Shown here in pieces: positions 1 to 7,740 of a DNA stretch of 14,597 nt (position 1 is the first letter of the stretch; the number at the start of each line of letters is the position of its first letter). The notes under the pieces were generated by a model, which worked only from the letters and a program-made list of their open reading frames with translations, was not told the DNA's origin and searched no databases. This DNA comes from an uncultured Bacteroidota bacterium. GTDB lineage: Bacteria > Bacteroidota > Bacteroidia > 2-12-FULL-35-15. The stretch spans positions 1 to 14,597 of the forward strand of contig CAIRRW010000306.1 of assembly GCA_903881065.1 (NCBI GenBank). Reading direction: 5' to 3'. A program made the translations under genes and the position numbers.

Positions 1-464
1 AATAATAACATAAATCCATAATACCTTGATATAATGCCATAATCATATATGATAAAGTAACTAAAGGCGAACATGATTTTTTGCAGGTTTGATATTTTTG
101 CAAAGCGAATAAATGTAAATACCGCAGAAACGATTAGAATAAGGTGAGCAAACTGAAACATTACTTCCGAATTACTAATGACCATAAATAATTTAAGGAA
201 CGAGTAATAACCTATAAAAGAAACATCCCCCTCCATTAATACATTATTTGTTAATGCTATTCTAGAGTATATCTCGAGCTCATCTCGCCAAAGTTCGTGA
301 TAAATCATGCCAATACTAACTATTACAGTGAATAAAAAAGTAATAAAAATCGGAATGAATCTTTTATAAACAGTTGATATTGTTATTGATTTAGAGTGTG
401 TTTCGGAATTTGCCTTAACTGTAATCTTTTGTTTTTTGATTTCTTTTTTCCTTATACTATTCAT
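1..464 (-). CDS. GT-C-type membrane glycosyltransferase-like protein, N-terminal part (partial)
   Basis: Reading leftwards from an ATG at 464, the frame stays open for 154 codons and runs off the window edge, so the C-terminus is missing. An in-frame TAA lies a few codons upstream of that ATG, which limits the start to this Met or an internal one. The first ~34 residues are Lys/Thr/Ser-rich and cytosolic in character, followed by a hydrophobic segment at about 36-54. Directly after it comes HELWRDE (residues 56-62), which matches the acidic first-loop motif (WRDE) of GT-C polyprenol-phosphate-sugar-dependent glycosyltransferases and related uncharacterised membrane proteins. Further hydrophobic stretches follow, then YDYGIISRYYGFML at about 140-153, which resembles the conserved (Y)EYxxISRNY motif of the same group. 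By family inference it transfers a sugar from a lipid carrier at the membrane. Donor and acceptor are unknown. It is divergent from the ferredoxin gene. Confidence 0.7.
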   Translation of the reverse strand, partial: MNSIRKKEIKKQKITVKANSETHSKSITISTVYKRFIPIFITFLFTVIVSIGMIYHELWRDELEIYSRIALTNNVLMEGDVSFIGYYSFLKLFMVISNSEVMFQFAHLILIVSAVFTFIRFAKISNLQKIMFAFSYFIIYDYGIISRYYGFMLL

Positions 465-535
465 TCTTAATTCGGATAGTCTTTATTAAACCAATATTCT
501 TTGTGTAACCAATGCATTATAAATTGACAGAAAAA

Positions 536-543
536 CAAAAATA
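536..543 (-). promoter_or_regulatory. possible Bacteroidota -7 promoter element for the GT-C gene
   Basis: The minus strand reads TATTTTTG, a full match to the Bacteroidota -7 consensus TAnnTTTG. It would give a 5' UTR of about 65 nt before the ATG at 464. No matching -33 TTG is seen at the usual spacing. In sequence this AT-rich, a chance match in the interval is quite possible. Confidence 0.25.
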
Positions 544-611
544 GATATTTTAATTCAGTTAGCGAAAAGCTATTCCTAGACAATAATAACCAAAATCTCC
601 ACTTCTTAATT

Positions 612-645
612 ATGATAAATATCATTTAGGAACTGATAATTATCA
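612..645. promoter_or_regulatory. two tandem 12-bp palindromes, candidate operator pair
   Basis: TGATAAATATCA (613-624, extended to ATGATA-AA-TATCAT at 612-625) and TGATAATTATCA (634-645, perfect palindrome) differ at one position. Their centres are 21 bp apart, which is two helical turns. They lie 58-91 bp upstream of the ferredoxin start, in the divergent intergenic region. Two phased near-identical dyads are what a pair of homodimeric regulators would occupy. The TGATAA/TTATCA half-sites are loosely reminiscent of Fur-type sites, but the spacing is not the classical one, so I do not assign a regulator. Confidence 0.45.
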
Positions 646-702
646 TAGAATATTTTCATAATTAGTAAGTCCTTTACACCCGTAAAATTAAACTTAAAAA
701 TT

Positions 703-1050
703 ATGGCAATAAAAATCACTGAAGAATGTATTAATTGCGGGGCATGTGAACCGGAATGTCCAAATGGAGCAATTTATGAAAATGGAGGAGAATGGAGATT
801 TTCTGACAAAACAGGTATTACTGGAACCTTTACTTCCAAAAGCGGAATCACATCTGGAGCAGATGATGAGCATTCGGCAATCTCAAATGATTACTACTAT
901 ATAGTAACTGATAAATGCACAGAGTGTGTTGGGTTTCATGATGAGCCTCAATGTGCATCAGTTTGTCCGGTTGATTGCTGTGTAGCTGATACTGACAATG
1001 TAGAATCAAAAGATGATCTACTTGCTAAAAAGGCAAGTTTGCATCCATAG
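703..1050 (+). CDS. 2[4Fe-4S] dicluster ferredoxin
   Basis: This small cytosolic electron carrier has 115 residues. The first cluster motif is C9-x2-C12-x2-C15-x3-C19-P. The second is C72-x2-C75-x8-C84-x3-C88-P, the longer-loop arrangement of the YfhL/Allochromatium-type ferredoxins. Two extra Cys (92, 93) follow the second motif. About 50 residues separate the motifs, including a Thr/Ser/Gly-rich stretch with a loose internal repeat (KTGIT and KSGIT). From memory a long insert here is usual in Bacteroidota homologues. The gene lies 85 bp upstream of korA on the same strand, so it is very likely the electron acceptor of the KorAB enzyme and probably co-transcribed with it. The start is the first ATG, and no Shine-Dalgarno is visible. 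Confidence 0.93.
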   Translation: MAIKITEECINCGACEPECPNGAIYENGGEWRFSDKTGITGTFTSKSGITSGADDEHSAISNDYYYIVTDKCTECVGFHDEPQCASVCPVDCCVADTDNVESKDDLLAKKASLHP

Positions 1051-1135
1051 AAAATAAAAGGTTGATATTTTGTGTGCTTTATTAAAACGTGCATTTAAAG
1101 CAAATGGCATACAGATTAAATTATAAAAGTTAGAA

Positions 1136-3010
1136 ATGGAAACGTTAAATAATGAAGTAAGTCAAAAGGCAAATGTTATAGAATCGGAGAGCATGGTAGT
1201 TCGCTTTTCCGGCGATTCGGGAGATGGAATGCAATTGACTGGAATGCAATTTACAGACACAGCAGCAATGTTGGGTAATGATTTAAGTACTTTCCCTGAT
1301 TACCCATCCGAAATAAGAGCCCCAATTGGTACAATAGCTGGAGTTTCAGGCTTTCAGGTAAATTTTGGCAGCAAGGAAATATTCACTCCCGGTGATTTGT
1401 ATGATGTATTGGTAGCAATGAATGCCGCTGCATTAAAAGTAGATTTGCCTCGATTAAAAAAAGGTGGAGTAATTATTGCAAACAGTGCAGGCTTTGATAA
1501 GAAAAACCTTGGCTTGGCTAATTATCCACCTGATGTAAATCCATTGGAAGACGGTAGTTTGGACAATTATATTGTTCATAAAATGGATATTACTAAACTT
1601 ACTAAAAATTGTCTCACAGATTCAGGATTAGGAACTAAAGAAGTAGAGCGTTCTAAAAACATGTTTGTTCTTGGATTGCTTTTCTGGATGTTTGATAAGT
1701 CAATGGATTCTACAATAAAGTTCATTACTGAGAAGTTTGCTAAAAAACCTGACATTGCAAATGCAAATATTAAAACATTGAATGCGGGTTGGGATTATGG
1801 CGACAATACAGAAATATTTAATACAAGATTTAAAGTTAAGGCGGCTAAACTGCCAACAGGTATTTATAGAAACATTACTGGGAATCATGCAACAGCTATT
1901 GGTTTAATAGCAGCAGCAGAAAAATCAGGATTGCCTTTGTTTCTTGGTTCCTATCCAATTACGCCAGCTACAGATATTCTGCATGAATTATCAAAGTATA
2001 AAGCGAATGGAGTAAAAACATTTCAGGCAGAGGATGAGATTGCAGGTATTTGTTCTGCTATTGGAGCTTCGTACACAGGTAATCTGGCAATTACCACTAC
2101 TTCAGGGCCAGGTATGGCTTTAAAAACAGAAGCGATTGGATTGGCAACAATACTTGAAATTCCATTAGTAATTGTAAATGTACAACGTGGAGGCCCTTCT
2201 ACAGGATTACCAACAAAAACAGAACAGGCGGATTTATTGATGGCAATGTATGGTCGCCATGGCGAATCATCTATTCCTGTAATTGCAGCTGCTTCACCAT
2301 CTGATTGTTTTAATGCAGATTATGAAGCTTGTCGTATTGCGGTTGAGCATATGACTCCAGTTATCTTATTAACTGATGGATATATTGCAAATGGATCAGA
2401 ACCTTGGCGTTTTCCAACAGAAGATAAATTAAAACCAATTACAGTGAAATTCCTTGACAAGCCAAATGGGGCAGAAGGAGTTTTATTGCCATATAAACGT
2501 GATGAAAAACTAGTTCGTCCTTGGATTAAGCCGGGAACAGCAGGTTTGGAACATCGTATTGGCGGATTGGAAAAACAAGATGAAACAGGAAATGTATCAT
2601 ATGATGCTTTGAATCACGAAAAAATGGTTCATTTGAGAGCTGCCAAAATAGAAAAGATTGCTGATTATATTCCACTTGCGAAAGCAGATACAGGAAAAGA
2701 CAAAGCAAAACTGCTTGTTCTTGGTTGGGGTTCAACATATGGTGCAATTAAAACTGCGGTACGCGAATGTATTGCTGAAGGCGGTGATGTAGCTCACGTT
2801 CATCTTCATAATATCAATCCATTCCCTAAAAACTTAGGAGAAGTATTGAAAGCGTATGATAAAATTTTGATTCCTGAAATGAACAGCGGACAATTGCTGC
2901 AATTGATTAGAGCTAAATATTTAGTGCCTGCAATTGGTTTATCAAAAGTTCAGGGCTTGCCTTTTACTACAACGGAATTGAAAGCAAAAATTGTTGAATT
3001 ACTAAAATAA
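1136..3010 (+). CDS. korA: 2-oxoacid (2-oxoglutarate):ferredoxin oxidoreductase, alpha subunit with fused gamma domain
   Basis: With KorB this subunit catalyses CoA-dependent oxidative decarboxylation of a 2-oxoacid, reducing ferredoxin. It has 624 residues. The N-terminal part (about 20-230) is the gamma domain, starting RFSGDSGDGMQLTG at 23-36. The alpha/pyrimidine-binding domain follows from about 250. The YPITP motif (273-277) is the signature of the substrate/CoA-binding region in two-subunit OFORs. Conserved patches include QAEDE (297-301), TTSGPG (321-326) and RGGPSTGLPTK (351-361). A transketolase C-terminal-like domain (about 530-624) contains LVLGWGSTYGA. Fusion of gamma to alpha is the KorA arrangement, as in mycobacterial KorAB, rather than four-subunit POR. 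Substrate choice between 2-oxoglutarate, pyruvate and branched 2-oxoacids cannot be settled by reading. korB starts 9 nt downstream. Confidence 0.93.
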   Translation: METLNNEVSQKANVIESESMVVRFSGDSGDGMQLTGMQFTDTAAMLGNDLSTFPDYPSEIRAPIGTIAGVSGFQVNFGSKEIFTPGDLYDVLVAMNAAALKVDLPRLKKGGVIIANSAGFDKKNLGLANYPPDVNPLEDGSLDNYIVHKMDITKLTKNCLTDSGLGTKEVERSKNMFVLGLLFWMFDKSMDSTIKFITEKFAKKPDIANANIKTLNAGWDYGDNTEIFNTRFKVKAAKLPTGIYRNITGNHATAIGLIAAAEKSGLPLFLGSYPITPATDILHELSKYKANGVKTFQAEDEIAGICSAIGASYTGNLAITTTSGPGMALKTEAIGLATILEIPLVIVNVQRGGPSTGLPTKTEQADLLMAMYGRHGESSIPVIAAASPSDCFNADYEACRIAVEHMTPVILLTDGYIANGSEPWRFPTEDKLKPITVKFLDKPNGAEGVLLPYKRDEKLVRPWIKPGTAGLEHRIGGLEKQDETGNVSYDALNHEKMVHLRAAKIEKIADYIPLAKADTGKDKAKLLVLGWGSTYGAIKTAVRECIAEGGDVAHVHLHNINPFPKNLGEVLKAYDKILIPEMNSGQLLQLIRAKYLVPAIGLSKVQGLPFTTTELKAKIVELLK

Positions 3011-3019
3011 AAAGAAGAG

Positions 3020-4060
3020 ATGAGCACAACAACAATAGAACCGACTAGTAAAATGACTTCGAAAGATTTTTCTTCTGATCAGGATGTAAAATGGTGTCCC
3101 GGCTGTGGAGATTATTCCATATTAAAACAAGTACAAACAGTATTTCCTGACTTAGGAATTCCAAGAGAACAATTTGTTTTCATCTCAGGTATAGGATGTT
3201 CTTCGCGTTTTACATATTATATGGATACCTATGGAATGCACAGTATTCATGGGCGCGCAGCAGCTATCGCTTCTGGAGTAAAAGCTTCAAATCCTGACTT
3301 AAGTGTTTGGGTTGTATCTGGTGACGGAGATGCATTGTCGATTGGAGGTAATCACTTTATTCATTTGATGAGAAAGAATTTCAACCTGAATTACCTTGTT
3401 TTTAATAACCAGATTTACAGTTTGACAAAAGGGCAGTATTCACCAACTTCAGAAAAAGGAAAAGTAACTAAGTCTTCTCCTTATGGATCTGTAGAGGAAC
3501 CATTCAATCCTTCCGAATTGGCATTAGGTGCTAAAGCTTCGTTTGTATCCCGTACTCTTGACCGTGATCCAAAACACATGCAGATGGTTTTGAAACGTGC
3601 CAATGAATTTAAAGGAACTTCATTTGTTGAAGTATATCAAAACTGCCCTGTGTTTAATGATGAAGCCTTCTTTGCATACTCTGATAAAGAAACAAAAAAG
3701 GAGGAAGCCATTTTTCTTGAACATGGAAAACCTTTGATATTTGGACATAACGATGAGAAAGGAATTATGCTTGACGGGATAACTCCTAAAATTGTGAACT
3801 TTAAAGAAAAAAATATGTCACCAACTGAATTGTGGATTCATGATGAAAAGGATAAAACTAAAGCAAATTTGATTTCTCGCTTCTTTGATACTTTATTTGA
3901 GGGTGAACATTTCCCTCGTCCTTTCGGAGTTATTTATGCTGACGAACGTCCTGTGTATGATGAAGAAATGACGAATCAAATAAAAGCAGTAAATGCTAAA
4001 AAAGGTAAACAATCATTGAATAGTATTTTATCGGGGGATAAAACCTGGTCGATAAATTAA
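3020..4060 (+). CDS. korB: 2-oxoacid (2-oxoglutarate):ferredoxin oxidoreductase, beta subunit (TPP-binding)
   Basis: This 346-residue subunit carries thiamine diphosphate and the internal [4Fe-4S] cluster of the KorAB enzyme. The TPP/Mg motif begins GDGDALSIGGNH (101-112) and ends at NN (129-130). Candidate cluster ligands are C26 and C29 in KWCPGCGDYS, C60 in GIGCSSR, and C209 in VYQNCP. This pattern agrees with the four ligands I recall for the Sulfolobus two-subunit enzyme. HGRAAAIASGVK (77-88) is also typical. It is translated right behind korA, with a purine-rich 9-nt spacer (AAAGAAGAG), and is followed by a strong terminator, so it is the last gene of the unit. Confidence 0.94.
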   Translation: MSTTTIEPTSKMTSKDFSSDQDVKWCPGCGDYSILKQVQTVFPDLGIPREQFVFISGIGCSSRFTYYMDTYGMHSIHGRAAAIASGVKASNPDLSVWVVSGDGDALSIGGNHFIHLMRKNFNLNYLVFNNQIYSLTKGQYSPTSEKGKVTKSSPYGSVEEPFNPSELALGAKASFVSRTLDRDPKHMQMVLKRANEFKGTSFVEVYQNCPVFNDEAFFAYSDKETKKEEAIFLEHGKPLIFGHNDEKGIMLDGITPKIVNFKEKNMSPTELWIHDEKDKTKANLISRFFDTLFEGEHFPRPFGVIYADERPVYDEEMTNQIKAVNAKKGKQSLNSILSGDKTWSIN

Positions 4061-4104
4061 GATAATTGTATTAATTACTTAGGGGTTTGTAATTAGTACA
4101 TGTT

Positions 4105-4141
4105 AAGGGGTTTTGTAGAAATACAAAACCCTTCTTTTTTT
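4105..4141 (+). terminator. intrinsic terminator after korB
   Basis: The stem is GGGTTTTGTA (4108-4117) paired with TACAAAACCC (4122-4131). It closes a GAAA tetraloop and extends with AA/TT past a bulged G. A T-rich tract follows (TTCTTTTTTT to 4141). The opposite strand has no U-tract after the stem, so it should act mainly on the korAB transcript. Confidence 0.88.
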
Positions 4142-4191
4142 GAGTAAAAGGATAATTAATGTTGTTTTCTTGAATTCAGAAAATAAGTTAC

Positions 4192-4767
4192 TTATGAGGA
4201 CGTAAGTTTTCTGTCAATAAATGAGTACCATTTATATGTAGTGAATCCCAAACTCATCCCCACAAGTGCGCCAACAGACACATCAGCAGGATAGTGCGCT
4301 CCATTATAAATACGACTATAGGATATAAAAGCTGCCCAAAGAAAAATGAAAAGTGGGAAGTATTTTATATGTTTATAAAATAAAAGACTTAGAAACATTG
4401 CCAACCCAAAAGTATTGGTGGCGTGCGAAGAAATAAAACCAAACATTCCGCCACATTCTCGGTTTACATGCACCTGCGACTGAATAATTAAATTATGACA
4501 GGGGCGATAACGCTCGAAATTATTCTTGAAAACACGATTGGAGACTTGGTCGGTTAATACTATTAATAAAAATGTAGACAGTAAAATCAATACTAATCTT
4601 CTTCTGAAATATTTTAAGGCGAGATATCCAAAGAAAATATAAAGCGGAATCCAGATGAGCTTATTGCTTGCCCAAAACATTATGAAATCGAAACAAGAAT
4701 TGTGCTTACTATTAAGAAATAAAAATAGTTCAGTATCAATTGCTTTTATCGAATCAATAAAACTCAT
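4192..4767 (-). CDS. PAP2-family membrane phosphatase
   Basis: This integral membrane phosphatase of 191 residues belongs to the type 2 phosphatidic acid phosphatase superfamily. All three signature blocks are visible. The first is K81-x6-R88-P89. The second is SSHATN (113-118) in place of the usual PSGH, with the conserved His at 115. The third is S151-R152-x5-H158-x3-D162. Hydrophobic segments lie at about 35-53, 57-72, 117-131, 134-150 and 164-176. Family members act on lipid phosphates such as undecaprenyl diphosphate, phosphatidylglycerophosphate or lipid A, and the substrate here is not determinable. Its ATG directly abuts the obg stop codon with no gap, so it is surely in the hpt-adk-obg transcript. 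Confidence 0.9.
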   Translation of the reverse strand: MSFIDSIKAIDTELFLFLNSKHNSCFDFIMFWASNKLIWIPLYIFFGYLALKYFRRRLVLILLSTFLLIVLTDQVSNRVFKNNFERYRPCHNLIIQSQVHVNRECGGMFGFISSHATNTFGLAMFLSLLFYKHIKYFPLFIFLWAAFISYSRIYNGAHYPADVSVGALVGMSLGFTTYKWYSFIDRKLTSS

Positions 4768-5799
4768 TTAATAATCAAAAGTGGTTGAGTCACTGTTTAA
4801 TTGTTTCCAAAGTTCGTCTTTCAACTCTGTCAAGCCTTTTTCGGTATGCGAAGAAAAATATATAATAGGCACCGTTTTCTTTTCTTTGAATCGTTTATTC
4901 AAATCTTTTTTTACTTCCGCCAGCAATTCTTCATCAAGCATATCGCACTTTGAAATGGCAAGCATTCTCTTTTTATGAATAAGTTCAGGATTATATTTCT
5001 CCAACTCATTCAATAATATTTTATACTCTTTGATAATATCATTTGCATCAGCAGTTACTAAAAACAATAGTGTGGAATTTCTTTCGATATGACGAAGAAA
5101 ACGAATACCCAAACCTTTTCCTTCGCTCGCTCCCTCAATAATGCCGGGAATATCAGCCATCACAAAAGATTTGTAATCACGATATTTAATGATACCTAAA
5201 TTAGGAACAAGAGTAGTGAACGGATAATTGGCGATTTCAGGCTTCGCTGATGAAAGTACTGATAACAATGTAGATTTGCCTGCATTTGGGAAACCAACCA
5301 GACCAACATCGGCAAGAACTTTAAGTTCAAGTATTTTCCATTCCATCTTACCAGGTATCCCCGGCTGAGCATACATAGGCGTTTGGTTGGTCGACGTTTT
5401 AAAATGATCATTTCCCAATCCGCCTTTTCCACCGGGAACAATAATTTTTTCCTCACCGTCTTCCGTTATTTCTCCTTCTATTTCGCCGGTTTCCGCATCA
5501 CGAATAATAGTACCCAAAGGCACGTGCAATATTTCATCCTTGCCTTCAGCACCCGTTTTCTTACTGCTTCCGCCAATTTCGCCATCAACAGCAATTACGT
5601 GTTTACGATATTTTAAATGGATAAGTGTCCAGAATTGTTTATCACCACGCGCAATAATATGTCCGCCTCTTCCTCCATCACCTCCATCAGGGCCACCTTT
5701 CGCCGTAAGTTTACTTCTATGCAAATGCATGGAACCTGCACCACCTTTGCCCGAACGACAGCATATTTTTACATAATCAACGAAATTACTATCAGACAT
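4768..5799 (-). CDS. obg: Obg/CgtA GTPase
   Basis: This is an essential GTPase associated with assembly of the large ribosomal subunit. It has 343 residues. The N-terminal Gly-rich Obg fold (about 4-160) contains GGPDGGDGGRGG (35-46) and GGKGGLGN (123-130). The G domain has G1 GFPNAGKST (169-177), a G2/switch I region NYPFTTL (191-197), G3 DIPG (216-219), G4 SKCD (283-286) and a G5-like SSHTEKGL. The first G4 residue is Ser rather than Asn of NKxD, which should still leave the Asp that reads guanine. The C-terminal OCT extension of Bacillus-type Obg (about 430 residues) is absent. It lies 39 nt downstream of adk. Confidence 0.96.
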   Translation of the reverse strand: MSDSNFVDYVKICCRSGKGGAGSMHLHRSKLTAKGGPDGGDGGRGGHIIARGDKQFWTLIHLKYRKHVIAVDGEIGGSSKKTGAEGKDEILHVPLGTIIRDAETGEIEGEITEDGEEKIIVPGGKGGLGNDHFKTSTNQTPMYAQPGIPGKMEWKILELKVLADVGLVGFPNAGKSTLLSVLSSAKPEIANYPFTTLVPNLGIIKYRDYKSFVMADIPGIIEGASEGKGLGIRFLRHIERNSTLLFLVTADANDIIKEYKILLNELEKYNPELIHKKRMLAISKCDMLDEELLAEVKKDLNKRFKEKKTVPIIYFSSHTEKGLTELKDELWKQLNSDSTTFDY

Positions 5800-5838
5800 T
5801 TCTTAAAAATTTAGTGTTAAGGATTAATTATTCCGGTT

Positions 5839-6414
5839 CTATTTTGCCGAATCAATTTCTATACACAGCGAGTTAAATATTTCTTCAATTTCGCCAATGC
5901 CATTAATCCCTTTATATTTACCTTGTGAAGTATAAAAATGTTTCACAGGGGAAGTTTCATTATTGTATACATCAATTCGTTTTTGAATCACATCCGGATT
6001 CTGGTCATCAGGCCTGCCACTATCTTTCCCCCTTAAAAGTAAACGCTTCTTCAATTCGGCTTCTTCCACTTCCAATGCAAGCATCAAGGTAATTGAAACA
6101 GACTTACTTTTCAATAAATTATCAAGAGCTTCTGCCTGAGCCTTTGTACGAGGAAAACCATCAAAAATAAACCCTTTTGCATTCGGATTTTTATTCACTT
6201 CACTTTCCAGCATTCTAATTGTAACTTCGTCAGGCACCAATTGCCCTTTATCCATATAGCTTTTAGCAAGTATACCAAGTTCGGTCGCGCCTTTTATATT
6301 TGCACGAAAAATATCACCTGTCGAAAGATGAACCAGATTATATCTTGCAATTAATTTCTCCGATTGAGTTCCTTTGCCTGCTCCCGGAGGCCCGAATAGT
6401 ACAATGTTTAGCAT
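5839..6414 (-). CDS. adk: adenylate kinase, short-LID type
   Basis: This cytosolic enzyme interconverts ATP + AMP and 2 ADP. The 191 residues include the P-loop GPPGAGKGT (8-16), the AMP-binding STGDIFR (31-37), and GFIFDGFPRT (81-90). The LID is short (LLLRGKDSGRPDD) and has no zinc-binding cysteines. This explains the length being below the ~214 residues of long-form enzymes. It sits 18 nt after hpt and 39 nt before obg on the same strand, an order common in Bacteroidota. Confidence 0.97.
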   Translation of the reverse strand: MLNIVLFGPPGAGKGTQSEKLIARYNLVHLSTGDIFRANIKGATELGILAKSYMDKGQLVPDEVTIRMLESEVNKNPNAKGFIFDGFPRTKAQAEALDNLLKSKSVSITLMLALEVEEAELKKRLLLRGKDSGRPDDQNPDVIQKRIDVYNNETSPVKHFYTSQGKYKGINGIGEIEEIFNSLCIEIDSAK

Positions 6415-6432
6415 TTTCTAATATTTGAAAGG

Positions 6433-6987
6433 TTATTTATTTTCTTCTATTTTATAATCCAGTACATATATATCTTCCAGATTACGGCCAAGTCCGTCAT
6501 AATCCAATCCATATCCAACAAGAAAATCGTTGGGCACAACAATAGCAGTGTATTCAATAGGAACAGACTTGGAATATGCTTCCGGTTTAAATAATAAAGT
6601 AGCGACACTTATCTCCGCAGCACCCAGTTCTAGAAGTTGTTTATACACACTTTCAATTGTGGAACCTGTATCAACAATATCCTCAATAATAACCACAGTT
6701 CTGCCTTTAATATTTTCATTTATTCCAATCAATTCTTTCATCGAACCTGTTGAAGAAGTACCTTCATAAGAAGCCACTTTAATAAAAGATATCTCGCAAT
6801 CAATTTTTATTTTCTTCATCAGGTCAGAAGCAAACATAAAAGAACCATTCAAAACAGCCAGAAACAATGGTTTCTTGTCTTTCAGATTTGTATTTATTTG
6901 TCGCGCAACATCAGCTACAGCCTTGTTGATTTCTGACGCTGTTATTTTAATTTTAAAAGATTTTCCGTGAAGAATCACATTACTCAT
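6433..6987 (-). CDS. hpt: hypoxanthine(-guanine) phosphoribosyltransferase
   Basis: Purine salvage enzyme making IMP/GMP from hypoxanthine/guanine and PRPP. The frame opens at an ATG at 7020, but I prefer the ATG at 6987, which gives 184 residues starting MSNVILHGKSFKI. That start fits the family's usual N-terminus. A perfect -7 promoter match (7018-7025) also overlaps the upstream ATG, which would then lie outside the transcript. The PRPP-binding loop VVIIEDIVDTGST is at 98-110. LAVLNGSFMFASDL (43-56) is the other diphosphate-binding loop. VGYGLDYDGLGRNLEDIYVL (147-166) is the purine-binding C-terminal segment. First gene of the hpt-adk-obg-PAP2 operon and divergent from purE. Confidence 0.94.
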   Translation of the reverse strand: MSNVILHGKSFKIKITASEINKAVADVARQINTNLKDKKPLFLAVLNGSFMFASDLMKKIKIDCEISFIKVASYEGTSSTGSMKELIGINENIKGRTVVIIEDIVDTGSTIESVYKQLLELGAAEISVATLLFKPEAYSKSVPIEYTAIVVPNDFLVGYGLDYDGLGRNLEDIYVLDYKIEENK

Positions 6988-7017
6988 ATAGTCTTTTTTT
7001 GAAAAAACGAAAGTAAG

Positions 7018-7025
7018 CAAAATTA
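7018..7025 (-). promoter_or_regulatory. possible -7 promoter element for hpt operon
   Basis: The minus strand reads TAATTTTG, matching TAnnTTTG exactly. Transcription would start near 7011, giving about 24 nt of leader before the ATG at 6987. No clear -33 TTG is seen at the expected spacing. Its position, close to a gene start in a 91-bp divergent gap, makes it more credible than a random hit. Confidence 0.4.
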
Positions 7026-7111
7026 AGTAACCAAAAACGTAGCATTAATTTTATTGTGATTATAAAAAAGCTATTTTTACGGCATACATTAAAAATAAAT
7101 TAATCAAATAT

Positions 7112-7624
7112 ATGAAACCTCAAGTTAGCATAATAATGGGCAGCACATCGGATATGCCTGTGATGCAGGTAGCTGCAAAAATCCTTAATCAATTCAAAAT
7201 CCCTTTCGAAATTAATGCACTTAGCGCACATCGAGTGCCGGAACAAGTAGCAGAGTTTGCAAAAAATGCACACTCAAAAGGAATAAAAGTAATTATTGCC
7301 GGTGCCGGCGGAGCTGCTCATTTGCCAGGCGTTGTAGCAGCATTTACTCCGCTTCCTGTTATTGGTGTGCCTTGTCGCTCTTCCATTTCTATAGATGGCT
7401 GGGATTCTGTTTTGTCTATCTTACAAATGCCTCCCGGAATACCTGTGGCTACCGTAGCTTTGGACGGAGCCATGAATGCCGGAATACTCGCAGTGCAAAT
7501 TATTGCTACAGGAAATCCTGATTTATTAAATAAAGTAATTGAGTTTAAAGAAAACTTAAAGAACAAAATATTATCAGCAAACAAAGAATTATCCGAAATC
7601 AAGTTTGAATACAAGACTAATTAA
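7112..7624 (+). CDS. purE: N5-carboxyaminoimidazole ribonucleotide mutase (class I PurE)
   Basis: De novo purine synthesis enzyme converting N5-CAIR to CAIR. It has 170 residues, the normal length for a stand-alone PurE. Motifs are GSTSD (10-14), SAHR (38-41, with the catalytic His), AGAGGAAHLPG (63-73), PVIGVPCRS (82-90) and MPPGIPVATVALDGAMNAG (106-124). These mark the bacterial class I mutase rather than a class II AIR carboxylase. No purK adjoins it in the window. It is divergent from hpt. An imperfect -7 (TATTTTTA at 7072-7079) lies about 32 nt before the ATG. There is no clear U-tract terminator immediately downstream; the hairpin at 7718-7766 may serve. Confidence 0.96.
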   Translation: MKPQVSIIMGSTSDMPVMQVAAKILNQFKIPFEINALSAHRVPEQVAEFAKNAHSKGIKVIIAGAGGAAHLPGVVAAFTPLPVIGVPCRSSISIDGWDSVLSILQMPPGIPVATVALDGAMNAGILAVQIIATGNPDLLNKVIEFKENLKNKILSANKELSEIKFEYKTN

Positions 7625-7630
7625 ATTATT

Positions 7631-7740
7631 TAGGAGCGGACTACTTACAATACAAATAATTGATTTTTGCTCAATAGGAGCATTCTGTTTGTAGAACAAA
7701 ATAATGTAATTTGATCCAAGCTCCGTAGGTGCGACCTGTT
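7631..7740. repeat. three decayed copies of a short dispersed-type repeat
   Basis: Related cores occur at 7631-7638 (TAGGAGCG), 7675-7682 (TAGGAGCA) and 7726-7733 (TAGGTGCG). The second and third are also preceded by GCTC and followed by CTGTTT. The spacings are 44 and 51 bp. From memory, the phrase CTCCGTAGGNGCGACCTG with GTTTGTAGA recurs in intergenic regions of some Bacteroidota genomes, so this looks like a degenerate cluster of a dispersed repeat. I cannot count genomic copies here. Confidence 0.45.

Noticed and set aside
703..1050. Ferredoxin inter-cluster insert as a novel domain
   Set aside because: A long insert between the two cluster motifs is, as far as I recall, usual in Bacteroidota ferredoxins of this type.
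4768..5799. Obg G4 motif SKCD as a loss of function
   Set aside because: The guanine-reading Asp and the preceding Lys are kept, and all other G motifs are intact, so a simple tolerated substitution is likelier.
5383..5814. Several plus-strand open frames of 65-78 codons opposite obg
   Set aside because: They lie wholly antisense to a clear Obg reading frame with all G motifs and have no recognisable features of their own.
6988..7020. Eleven-residue N-terminal extension of Hpt (start at 7020)
   Set aside because: The extension does not resemble family N-termini, and an exact -7 promoter match overlaps the upstream ATG.
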